This document shows, piece by piece, positions 55,555 to 64,000 of a stretch of DNA of 64,000 nt. The translations under genes and the position numbers were made by a program. Under the pieces are notes generated by a model. The model was not told where the DNA came from, did no database searches, and saw only the letters and a list, made by a program, of their open reading frames with translations. Within the stretch, counting starts at the first letter, position 1, and every line of letters starts with the position of its first letter. This DNA is from Saccopteryx bilineata (lineage: Eukaryota; Chordata; Mammalia; Chiroptera; Emballonuridae): NCBI RefSeq assembly GCF_036850765.1, contig NC_089493.1:125618239-125682238 (forward strand), written 5' to 3'.

Positions 55555-55570
55555 AAAACACCCTGCTCTT

Positions 55571-56869
55571 AAAGGGCCCATGTGATTAGGTCAGCCCCCC
55601 CCCCCAATAACCTCTCTATTTGAAGGTCATCTGATTAGGGACCTTAATTGAATCTGTTAATCCCTGAATCCCTTTGCAACAGGACAAGATGAGGGGGTGA
55701 TTGAGAGAAGGAAGTCTGTGCACCCTGGAGGTATGGTAATCTTGAGAGGCATCTTAGACTTCTGCTTCCTCCAGCACCTCACTGTCTGACCCCTGGGAAA
55801 GGCCACTCCTGAGAGGAAGCTGACAGCTTCTTTCACTGAGCCGGTGTATGCGGTGGGAGGGCACAAACACACCAGACACAAGCTTGTCACCTCAAGTAAG
55901 AAAGCAGAAGTTAAGAGTGAGAGCCGAGGCACTGGGGGCCAGCACAGCCATCTGAGTAGAGGATCCCACACTGTGTCTGCACACTCCTGTTTTGTTAAAT
56001 ACACTCTCCCCCGATTGACTACATTATCTGTGACCTACATGGGTGCCCATAATATGCAGGGTGGCCACCAGTGCATCCTTGATAGCTCCTTCGATTGCTA
56101 CCCCTGGAGCTGACACAGTCGACCATCAGCTGGCCTGGTCCATTCCACCTGTCTCTTGCAACTAACCCATGGAGCTTGAAAAAAGCTGCACCATCCCTCA
56201 CCCTCTTGGGTCCACCTGCTCTGGTTTGGGGGCAGCTCAGAGAAACCCTCCAAGGTCTGTGCACTGGGCTGAGAGCTCATGCTTCAAAAGTGTGGGACCC
56301 AGCACCTCCTGAGTCATCTTCCAGTGACCCAGGGGGTTCACCTGGGTCCCCTCCAGCCCATCCAAGCACTCTTATGTCAGAGGTTTGTCCATAAGCCATG
56401 GGGCCACACTCTAATAAGTGGTCAGCATTTAGCTTGTTTAGTCAATTCCCTTACAGAGAGCTTGGAAGAGCTGAAGGGGGGAAATCAGCAAGTAGAAAAA
56501 TCCAGAGCGACGCAAGATAGAAAGGAGATTGCACTGCTCTCCTAATTATGGCCTCGGACCTCCCTCCTATCCACAGGAAGCCTCCTCCCTTAGGAACACC
56601 CTGCTTCCCACCACCCGGGAAGTTCAGAGCCCCTGATGGTCTTGGCCAGCAGGATGGTCCCACAATCCAGGAGCAGCAACCACCACCACATTGCCTTGTG
56701 CTCTGGAAGGGGCCCTGGCTCGATCCTCCCAGGCTCCAGCAGGTCGGCTCTTCTCCGAGCAGTTTGTTTTGGGTTTTTTTTTTTCTTTCTTGAAAGTCTC
56801 ATAAATTTCCAAGAAACTTCTACAGACAACTGTCACAAGGCTGCACCTGCCAAACAAACACAAACAGAA
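55571..56869. other. Intergenic, no gene supported
   Basis: A C-rich run lies at 55597-55607. The first 110 bp probably belong to the same old repeat that precedes the two SINEs. Open frames around 56019-56545 overlap in both strands and have no domain. Confidence 0.45.
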
Positions 56870-57180
56870 CTCTCCTCCACCAGATTAGTTACTTAATTAA
56901 GAAGGGAAAGAGACAAGGCACATAATGCGGAGATAATTACCCATCTTGCCAAGCCTTTGCGTGCAGCGCTGGCACGCCAGCACGGCCGCTGCTAATGCAT
57001 ATTCATCCAAAGAGGTAACTGCTGTGAACATTTTCTACACAGACGGCAATATGTTCCACCAACAAGCTGAGCTCCTTCTCTCGGATTCCAGCGTCTCCCA
57101 CACCCCTCTTCTACCTTTGCAGGCTCCTTCCCTCCCCTGTGAAGGAGTTTTCTCAACAAAGCAAATAGCAGACAAGTGAC
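56870..57180. promoter_or_regulatory. Candidate conserved non-coding element
   Basis: Repeat-free block with TTACTTAATTAAG, GGAGATAATTACCC, an octamer/POU-like TAATGCATATTCATCC and GCGCTGGCACGCCAGCAC (partial palindrome, NF1-like). Composition suggests an enhancer. Untested. Confidence 0.33.
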
Positions 57181-59040
57181 AAAGTGAACACGTGACCAAA
57201 AAGCACTTCTGGTGATGCTATGTTGTCAGCAGCAATCAATTCTGGATCCCAAATGGAAGCATTTGGGTTTTTTTTGGGGGGGGGGGCTGTTTTTTTCTTT
57301 GCCCCATCCTACTGACTCATTCAATTTGAGCTCACTTAATTGAGTTACAAGGAGTTAGTGAGTGTTACTGTTGGAGGCCCAGTGCCAACCAAGTGCCCTG
57401 GAGGTCTGAGTATAATGAGGCCACAGCCCCAGAGGTCCACCGCCCATGGAGAGAGGTGCCCTCCGCTCTGAACAGGGCAGCACGGTCATCGTCTTTGGCA
57501 GATGAAGACATAGGCCGGAGAAGTTGAGTCAACTCTAACGAAATAGGTGACATGGTCCTTGAACCTGTATTGTCTGACTCCAAATCCCATGTACAAGACG
57601 GACAAGGGGAAGTGCTGCCTGGGAGATGAAGGAGAATGGAATAGAAAGCAGAACTTGGGAAGCCCAGCAGATATGGGTCTGCTCCCAGCTCAGATGCTTA
57701 CTAGCTCTACTGCCTCCTAAACCACTGAACAGCATTGTTACCAACTTTCTTGCCGATACGTTGTAGCTAGTAAGATCTAAGAAGTAGAAATGGCTATAGG
57801 ATTTAAATAAAGCCTGAGTCCTAAAACTGCTGTGTAAGGTAATGCCTGGCCCTTGATAGATGCCTAAGAAATAGTCATACCCTACCCTTGGCAAAAATAA
57901 AAAACAGACAGAGCAAAATGGGAGAGAACAGGAGAAGGAGAAATGTAAGGAAACGGTGAGGTGGAGCTTCTGTCAGAGCTGTGATTTGAGAGTCTGAGTA
58001 GGGAGATGGCAGCAGACAGAAAGGGAAGCCAAAACAGTTTAGGTGCAGATAAAAGCATGGAGGACCAGAGACATTCAGGAGAGAGTCAGTAGTGGTGTGG
58101 CCAGATGTGGGGGAGGTGGAAGGGAAGATCAGGCTGGAAGACTGGTTGGGGCCAGGTGGTATGGGGCCTTGGATGTCAGGGTAAGAAGAACAGGGCAAAG
58201 GCATTTGGAATACAATTTGAAAAGTGGAGAAGCTAAGGTCACGGAACTGACATTCTGGCCTTTGGAGGGAAAAGACCACAGGAGCTCATGTATCTAGAGA
58301 AGCTGGAATTTGGTTTCATTGTTTCCAGAACGTGCTCAGGTCTTTGGGAAATGGACAACATTGTCAGCTTTGTGTAAGAGCACACTTCTGCTATCCTTAT
58401 CGGATGCTCTTCTCTCTCCATTCAGCTTTCCTTGCCCTCGGCCTGCCGAGAGAGCCGATGAGAGACCATACCCGATTCCTAGGAAGATGAATAGCCTAAC
58501 TCACCTCAAAGAAACTCAGAATGAATTGCCTTTCTCATTTCAGTTTAGACCCTGAGGACCTCAAAGGATTTTAAGGGAAAGATGATGGTTGTCCTCTCTG
58601 ATGTAACCTTTAAAAATCAGGGCATAACACCTACCATCCCTGCTTCTCCCTACCCCGATGTCCTGCCTCCTCTCTAAACCAAGGATAACACATAGGTTCC
58701 AACTGGGATGCCTGGTCCAGTGGAGCTGCCTTGAGCACCAGGTGGTGAAGTGCTGTGGGGATGCTTTGGTTCAGAGGGGAAGTGCGTCACAATTGCTTAG
58801 CAATGCTTGCAGAGCATGGTGTGGAGGAGTGGGTTCACAGATGTTGGCCATCCCTGGCCATTCTCCCTGGATCTTCAGCTGGGTTGAGCCTTCATGGAGA
58901 CTCGGGTTAGTTTTCCACATTCCTAAAGGAGTGGAGATCAAACGAGCAATTGTAGGGCCCCTATAGTGAAGTCCTACAGCATGAGAACACAGGGGAAGAG
59001 GCACTGTTGCCTAATCACCCTTACATGTCTAAGATGAGAA
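57181..59040. other. Intergenic, no gene supported
   Basis: A G-rich run lies at 57279-57288. 57940-58260 resembles an old eutherian repeat of uncertain family (GGGGCCTTGGATGTCAGGG). No exon could be defended. Confidence 0.4.
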
Positions 59041-59190
59041 ACAGCCAAGTGGTTCTCAACCGTCACCGTGTGCCAGAATTCCCGGGAGCTATTGAAATGA
59101 TTGGGTTGCCCCACAGAGATCTGGTCCAGTTGATGGGGAAGCTCAGACCCTGGCACTGTTTAAAGCTCCGTGGGGGTTCTGGCATGCAGC
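59041..59190 (+). mobile_element. MER5-like hAT relic
   Basis: AGTGGTTCTCAACCGTCACC near the start and TTGAAATGATTGGGTTGCCC inside fit a diverged MER5-type MITE. Its far end is lost. Confidence 0.5.
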
Positions 59191-59364
59191 CAAGCTGCCC
59201 ACCTTTGTGCTCATTGGAAACTCAGCTGAGGAAGCAGCATAGAGTCCGTGACTTAAGGCCCCATCATGAGGTTTCTGTTCCCCAAAGGCCACCTGAAGGC
59301 ACTAGTCCCTGCCCTGGAGGGGCATGAAGCATGAGACAGAGGTTCAGGGACATGAGACTTGTGA

Positions 59365-59545
59365 GTTTAGAGCAGCAGTTCTCAACCTGTGGGCCGCGAC
59401 CCCGGCGGGGGTCGAACGACCAAAACACAGGGGTCGCCTACATATTTATTATACAATTTCTGATGGCTTTAGGCGACCCCTGTGTTTTGGTCGTTCGACC
59501 CCCGCCGGGGTCGCGGCCCACAGGTTGAGAACCGCTGGTTTAGAG
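59365..59545 (+). repeat. 8-bp target duplication pair (palindromic MITE)
   Basis: GTTTAGAG at 59365-59372 and 59538-59545 bracket the CAGCAGTTCTC...GAGAACCGCTG termini exactly. The length and position fit hAT insertion. Confidence 0.93.
59373..59537. mobile_element. Palindromic hAT MITE, SPIN-like (165 bp)
   Basis: The two 67-bp arms (59373-59439 and 59471-59537) are reverse complements with one mismatch (CAGCA against CAGCG at the fifth base) and enclose a 31-bp A/T-rich loop. The right arm (GGCGACCCCTGTG, GGTCGTTCGACCCCC, GGTTGAGAACCGCTG) looks to me like the 3' terminus of the SPIN group of hAT elements, so both arms appear to be 3' ends. CpGs are mostly intact and the target duplication is perfect, so the insertion is young. 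No coding capacity. Confidence 0.9.
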
Positions 59546-59850
59546 CATATTCTGCTGATGTTCTCAGGGAAGGTCCCCACTGAGGTAGGATCTCAGCTGG
59601 GCCTGGGAAGGACGGGCAGAATTTGGACACATGAAAGAACTTTCATAAATCAAGGTAGGGCAGGTCTCAGGGGCCCTGGGAAGTGGCTGGGGACTGGCTG
59701 GAGCAGCAGTCCCAGAGGGAATGGTGGGAGAGGAAACCAGAGAGTGCCAAAGACCAGGCCCATGTGGCCCCGAAGAGCTTGCTAAGAACTGAGGTCCTGA
59801 ACCCAGGGCCAGGTCCTGCCAGGTGTGACCTCTCTCCAGATTGACCTGCC

Positions 59851-59998
59851 TGGGTCTGAGGACTGCTCGTGGAGCTGGGAGACTTGTGGGCTGCTGGGAG
59901 GAATGTCTGGAAGTCAGAAAAACCCTCTCAGACTTCAGTGGCATGCACAGTGCCATTCTGGGAGAGTGTGGCATTTTCTCTAACTTGACCAGTATGGG
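59851..59998 (+). repeat. 148-bp direct duplication, copy A
   Basis: Aligns without gaps to 60618-60765 with 5 mismatches (about 97% identity). Shared text includes GGAATGTCTGGAAGTCAGAA and TTTTCTCTAACTTGACCAGT. Homology begins and ends sharply. Confidence 0.92.
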
Positions 59999-60446
59999 AG
60001 CCCTACATCCAGCCAGCTTCTGGCTTCTCATGTTGCATTTCCTAGTCAAATGAGTTATTCAAAACCAAATTTTCCTTCTGGCCACAACCCCTTTCAATAA
60101 AGTTTAATTCCAAAAATTAGCATCATGGGCAGACTTTCAGTGACCTGCCCTTGAGAGTTTGTGCAGGCCCGCTTTCCAGAGGGCGTGGTGGGCTCCCGTG
60201 GCTGGCACCTCTCTCTGCCCAGCCCAAGGCCCCCCTACAGGGTGTGCTCCTGGGCTGCCAAGAACCTATTGTTTCAATTTGGCACCTGCCTGTGTTGCTT
60301 CTCTTGTCCCTTCCTGTGTTCCACCTGTTCACAGGGACTTCTAAATTAGTCATCTGTTGTCAAGGCAACACTCTGCTTCCTCCAAAGGTGTGAATCCTGA
60401 GGGATTCAATTGCTGAGAAGGGGAAAGTGATTTCTGGGGCTGGCTG

Positions 60447-60472
60447 TGTGTGTGTGTGTTTGTGTGTGTGTG
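60447..60472 (+). repeat. Short (GT)n tract
   Basis: GT repeats with one TTT interruption. Confidence 0.9.
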
Positions 60473-60617
60473 TACATTAATCAATGCCTGGATGGCATAC
60501 GTTAGGGTGGTCTCAGAAGTTGGGGTGCTCCTACTCCCAACGTTAGAATCACCAAAGAAGCTGTTTGAATGTAGGTTCCTGGCTCACCTTGACTCCCTGA
60601 GCCAGCGTCTCTGAGGG

Positions 60618-60765
60618 TGGGTCTGAGGACTGCTTGTGGAGCTGGGAGGCTTGTGGGATGCTGGGAGGAATGTCTGGAAGTCAGAAAAACCCTCTCAGAC
60701 TTCACTGGCATGCACAGTGCCATTCTGGGAGAGTGTGACATTTTCTCTAACTTGACCAGTATGGG
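60618..60765 (+). repeat. 148-bp direct duplication, copy B
   Basis: Partner of 59851-59998, 767 bp downstream and in the same orientation. A local duplication is the simplest explanation. An unknown dispersed repeat captured twice is possible. Confidence 0.92.
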
Positions 60766-60807
60766 TGTTTCTGATAGCTATTTCTTCCTCACTTGTCATT
60801 GATAGGG

Positions 60808-60810
<3 letters not shown>

Positions 60811-60851
<41 letters not shown>
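60811..60851 (+). repeat. (GT)n microsatellite
   Basis: About 20 uninterrupted TG units. Confidence 0.97.
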
Positions 60852-60852
<1 letters not shown>

Positions 60853-61289
60853 ACAGAGCTAGAGAAGCAGAGACATGAGGGTTAGATAATAAAGAAAAAA
60901 ACAGAATTGTGCTTTCAACTATTTTCTGTGGGCCCCACAAATGACTTCCTATTTCCTGGCAAGTCACTTTGAGCTCTCATGGTGAAAAGGGCTTTTCAGT
61001 ATTTAAAGACAAATTGGCACTTACTGAGATCTCCATTTCTTATAGAATCAGAAGAGCCAAGAATCTTTGCAATGAAATCAGACACACATGGCCTTGCCTG
61101 TTCCCTGGAGGTCTGCAAAACCTATTTCCCTACTGCCAGCCAGCCAAGGGTTCGCTCTCTGTTGATGGGCCAGGTAATTGTTGAAACTTGGCCCTGTAAC
61201 GTGTTCAGAACTACTTTGAACACCACAAAACTCTGTTCAGACATGGGAGATGGTCATCACAGGTATTTGTTCTCTGCACTTTCGCGGCT

Positions 61290-61440
61290 CAAGCATGTAC
61301 CCCAAGCCAGCACCCTTGCCGTACCTCATCTTATTGGGGAGACCCTAAATTCCCCTCCCATGTCACAGATGAGGAGACAGAAACCTGCCCAAGGCCACAC
61401 AAGCAGTGAGAGACAAGGCTCTGTGCACTATAAGAAAAGT
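61290..61440 (-). mobile_element. MIR fragment
   Basis: CACAGATGAGGAGACAGAAA followed by CTGCCCAAGGCCACACAAGC form the MIR core complement. Confidence 0.65.
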
Positions 61441-61791
61441 CCCTGTGTCACTACCCGTCACCCATCAGTGCTGTCTTTCTTTAACCAAGCCAGGATTCTG
61501 TACACCATTACTGACATTGCGCCTGACCTTCATGGTGTCCAAAGGGGCAGTGATATTTTCAAACCGACCCATCTTAATTCCTTCTGATTCTAAATGTCTG
61601 CTGATATATAGGTTAGAGATCACTAGAAGGAGGAGGGCAATGGTGTGAGAAGCTGCAAACTCAGGAGGGTCAGGCAGCAACGTCCCTGTTATGGGAACTG
61701 TTGGCCTGTCTCCCTCCTCCAGCAGTGATCGCTGGGCACCTGCTCAGTGAGGGCAGCAGGGGGCACAGAGGACAAATGAAAGCATGGCTTG
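61441..61791. other. Intergenic, no gene seen
   Basis: Unique sequence up to the third L1. The left target duplication of that L1 cannot be recognised because its 3' end is outside the window. Confidence 0.5.
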
Positions 61792-61792
61792 G

Positions 61793-61813
61793 TGACGTCA
61801 CGGAAATGGCGCC
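61793..61813 (+). promoter_or_regulatory. CRE (TGACGTCA) and YY1-like motif at L1 start
   Basis: TGACGTCA at 61793-61800 and AAATGGCG at 61804-61811, the same pair as at 29841-29860. Confidence 0.6.
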
Positions 61814-62067
61814 GTGAGAAGCGCGTCCGACAGCTCTCCCCTAAATCACAACAAATTTATCAACTAGAAACAGAAAAATTTATCCTCGGAGCATTCCGGA
61901 GTTCCACACAAACTGAAAGCAAAAGGACTGTTATCACTTGAATCTGAGAGACGAGGGTGTGGAGGAAGCTACCGCAGCGACGCTCATTCAAGCCGCCAGG
62001 GAGTGCGCCCGCGTGCTATCAATAAGACCACCCTCAGATGCCGATAAGAAAGAGGAAATCGAATATT

Positions 62068-63032
62068 ATGGATACAAAAGAAAGAGAGGTAACACAAATA
62101 GATGTGGAAAAATCTATGGAGAAAAGACTTAACATATTGGAAGCCTTGGAGCTAAATGACAGAGAATTTAAAATAGAAATATTAAAAATACTCAGAGATA
62201 TACAAGAAAACATAGAAAGGCAATATAGGGAGATCAGAAAACAACTCAATGAACACAAAGAATATATTACCAAGGAAATTGAAACTATAAAAACAAATCA
62301 AACAGAAATGAAAAACTCAATTCACGAGCTGAAAAACGAGGTAACAAGCTTAGCTAACAGAACAGCCCAGATTGAAGATAGGATCAGTGAAATAGAAGAC
62401 AAACAACTTGAGGCACAACAGAGAGAAGAAGAAAGAGACTCAAAAATAATAAAAAATGAGAAAGCCCTACAGGAATTGTCTGACTCCATCAGAAAGAATA
62501 ACATAAGAATAATAGGTATATCAGAGGGAGAAGAGAAAGAAAATGGAATGGAGAATATACTCAAACAAATAATAGACGAGAACTTGCCAAGCCTGTGGAA
62601 GGAACTAAAGCCTCAAATTCAAGAAGCAAACAGAACACCAAGTTTTCTTAACCCCAACAAACCCACTCCAAGGCACATCATAATAAAGATGACACAAACC
62701 AATGACAAAGAAAAAATTCTCAAGGCAGCCAGGGAAAAGAAGAGTACAACATATAAAGGAAGGCCTATTAGATTATCATCAGATTTCTCAGCAGAAACTC
62801 TACAAGCTAGAAGAGAGTGGACCCAATATTTAAAGCCCTGAAAGAGAGGAACTTTCAGCCAAGAATACTATACCCATCAAAGCTATCCTTCAAGTATGAA
62901 GGAGATATAAAAACATTCACAAATACAGAAGAGATGAGAGAATTTATCAACAGAAAGCCCCCACTCCAGGAAATACTAAGGGGGGTTTTCCAACCAGATT
63001 CAAAGAACAAAAGAAAACAACACCACAAGTAA
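62068..63032 (+). pseudogene. L1 ORF1p with one frameshift (third L1)
   Basis: Starts MDTKEREVTQIDVEKSMEKR at 62068 (an in-frame ATG at 62038 also exists, but the homologous outer ORF1 has a stop there, so 62068 is preferred). A coiled coil spans about residues 25-140, then the RNA-binding region (NNIRIIGISEGEEKENG, TPRHIIIKMTQTNDKEK) and ETLQARREWT. A single-base loss near 62820 shifts the frame; the true C-terminus (PIFKALKERNFQPRILYPSK) continues in another frame to a stop at 63030-63032. Role as for other L1 ORF1p: RNA binding and chaperone activity in the L1 particle. Confidence 0.9.
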
Positions 63033-63357
63033 CAGCTCCACCAAGAACACAATAAAACCAAACTTAAACTGTGACAACAAAGGAAAAAAAGGGGGGAGAG
63101 GATGGAGATTAACAGTAGCAAAGGATGATGAAGTGCAGAAATACTTATAAGATAGGGTACTACAATGAATATGGTAGGTACCCTTTTCATTACTTAATGG
63201 TAACCACCCTTGAAAAAACCACCACAAAAACACTTGACTTAAAAAAGGTAGCAACAGAGGAAAGAAGTATGGAACACAAACAAACAAAAACAAATGATAG
63301 AAAAACAAAAGAGAAGAATCAAACTAGAAACAAAACTAACAGAAAGCAATTTATAAA

Positions 63358-64000
63358 ATGGCAGTAGGGAACCCACAAGTGTCAATAATTACACTAAATG
63401 TAAATGGATTAAACTTACCAATAAAAAGACACAGAGTAGCAGAATGGATTAAAAAAGAAAATCCAACTATATGCTGCTTACAAGAAACACATCTAAGCAA
63501 CAAGGATAAAAACAAATTCAAAGTGAAAGGCTGGAAAACAATACTCCAAGCAAACAACACCCAAAAAAAAGCAGGCGTAGCAATACTCATATCTAATAAT
63601 GCTGAGTACAAGACAGAAAAAGTACTCAGAGACAAAAATGGTCATTTCATAATGACTAAGGGGAAGTTGAATCAAGAAGACATAACAATCCTTAATATAT
63701 ATGCACCAAACCAAGGAGCACCAAAATATATAAGACAGCTACTTATTGACCTTAAAACAAAAACTAACAAAAATACAATCATACTTGGAGACCTCAATAC
63801 ACCGCTGACGGCTCTAGATCGGTCATCCAAACAGAGAATCAATAAAGATATAGTGGCCTTAAAGGAAATACTAGAACACCTGGATATGATAGACATCTAC
63901 AGGACACTTCATCCCAAAGCGACAGAGTATACATTTTTCTCTAGTGTACATGGAACATTCTCAAGAATTGACCATATGTTGGGCCACAAAGACAATATCA
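63358..64000 (+). CDS. L1 ORF2 N-terminus (endonuclease), open to window end
   Basis: From the ATG at 63358 the frame is open for 214 codons to the end of the window. It encodes the APE-type endonuclease: [51 protein letters not shown] and RIDHMLGHK, all in canonical order. The endonuclease nicks the target at T-rich sites to prime reverse transcription. GDLNT replaces the common GDFNT, as in the outer L1. Whether the RT is also open cannot be seen. With ORF1 frameshifted, this copy is not autonomous as it stands. Confidence 0.88.
   Translation, partial: MAVGNPQVSIITLNVNGLNLPIKRHRVAEWIKKENPTICCLQETHLSNKDKNKFKVKGWKTILQANNTQKKAGVAILISNNAEYKTEKVLRDKNGHFIMTKGKLNQEDITILNIYAPNQGAPKYIRQLLIDLKTKTNKNTIILGDLNTPLTALDRSSKQRINKDIVALKEILEHLDMIDIYRTLHPKATEYTFFSSVHGTFSRIDHMLGHKDNI

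Larger units (their letters stand above)
54872..55570 (+). repeat. Three copies of one target sequence around two SINEs
   Basis: AAAACACTCTGCTCT at 54872-54886, AAAACACCCCGCTCTT at 55171-55186 and AAAACACCCTGCTCTT at 55555-55570. They bound a reverse SINE and a forward SINE respectively, so two insertions used the same site in succession. Confidence 0.88.
61792..64000 (+). mobile_element. Third L1, same family as the outer L1, continues past the window
   Basis: Starts with TGACGTCACGG and AAATGGCGCC like the outer L1, then has only about 275 bp of 5'UTR before the ORF1 ATG at 62068 (2.4 kb in the outer L1). ORF1 and the beginning of ORF2 follow. The shortened leader joins monomer-like sequence (AGTGCGCCCGCGTGCTATC) to the last 55 bp before ORF1 (CAATAAGACCACCCTCAGATG). 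Confidence 0.9.

Noticed and set aside
60979..61587. 202-codon plus-strand frame
   Set aside because: Runs through a MIR fragment, has no domain or codon bias, and a second phase is also open over part of it.
61800..62067. Spliced-leader (SpIRE-type) explanation for the short 5'UTR of the third L1
   Set aside because: No acceptor AG lies before the ORF1-proximal joint in the outer L1, and the joint has short homology, so a jump or deletion is more likely.
1..64000. A new defence, biosynthetic or CRISPR-like gene system
   Set aside because: No repeat-spacer array, no operon-like run of genes and no non-transposon protein domain is visible. The only coding capacity is L1.

Overview
The window looks like a nuclear, non-coding stretch of a mammalian genome, most probably a bat. 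The evidence is the repeat content. There are several tRNA-derived SINEs with clear A and B boxes that open with the 'CCCTGGCCGGTTGGCTCAG' type of head I associate with the chiropteran VES group. There are short hAT-type DNA transposons with perfect 8-bp target duplications, one of them nearly undecayed. There are also mammalian L1 elements and many old MIR, MER5-like and L1M fragments. Recent hAT activity points to a microbat rather than a fruit bat, but the species cannot be fixed from this sequence. I find no convincing host protein-coding exon, no RNA gene, no CRISPR array and no bacterial-type operon.

Layout: 1-29.8 kb is ordinary intergenic DNA holding two copies of a hAT MITE family (about 1060-1342 and 5863-6140), one SINE with clean target duplications (2358-2555), a 380-bp GGAA-type polypurine block (5104-5484), dinucleotide repeats, old MIR/MER5/L1M fragments, a solo LTR with TG...CA ends (24747-25435), a perfect 76-bp direct duplication (23696 and 26586), and several T/A-rich, homeodomain-motif-rich blocks that look like candidate conserved enhancers.

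29.8-42.0 kb is one composite insertion bounded by a single 20-bp target duplication. An outer full-length L1 (with a 2.4-kb 5'UTR containing 243-bp tandem monomers) has been interrupted inside ORF1 by a second, 5'-truncated L1 of a different family. The inner insertion removed about 330 bp of the outer ORF1. Both ORF2 copies are broken by stops and frameshifts.

42-61.8 kb is again intergenic. It holds several SINEs (one pair inserted at the same target sequence, giving three copies of it), an old L1M fragment, a third hAT MITE copy, a CCAAT-box tandem array, a SPIN-like palindromic MITE with 67-bp arms, a 148-bp local duplication, and a strong candidate conserved non-coding block at 46.65-47.33 kb. 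At 61.79 kb a third L1 begins. It lacks most of the long 5'UTR, its ORF1 has one frameshift, and its ORF2 is open through the endonuclease domain to the window end.

The only protein-coding sequences that can be supported are L1 ORF1 (RNA-binding chaperone) and ORF2 (endonuclease and reverse transcriptase), most of them pseudogenised. SINEs here would have depended on such L1 machinery for mobilisation.
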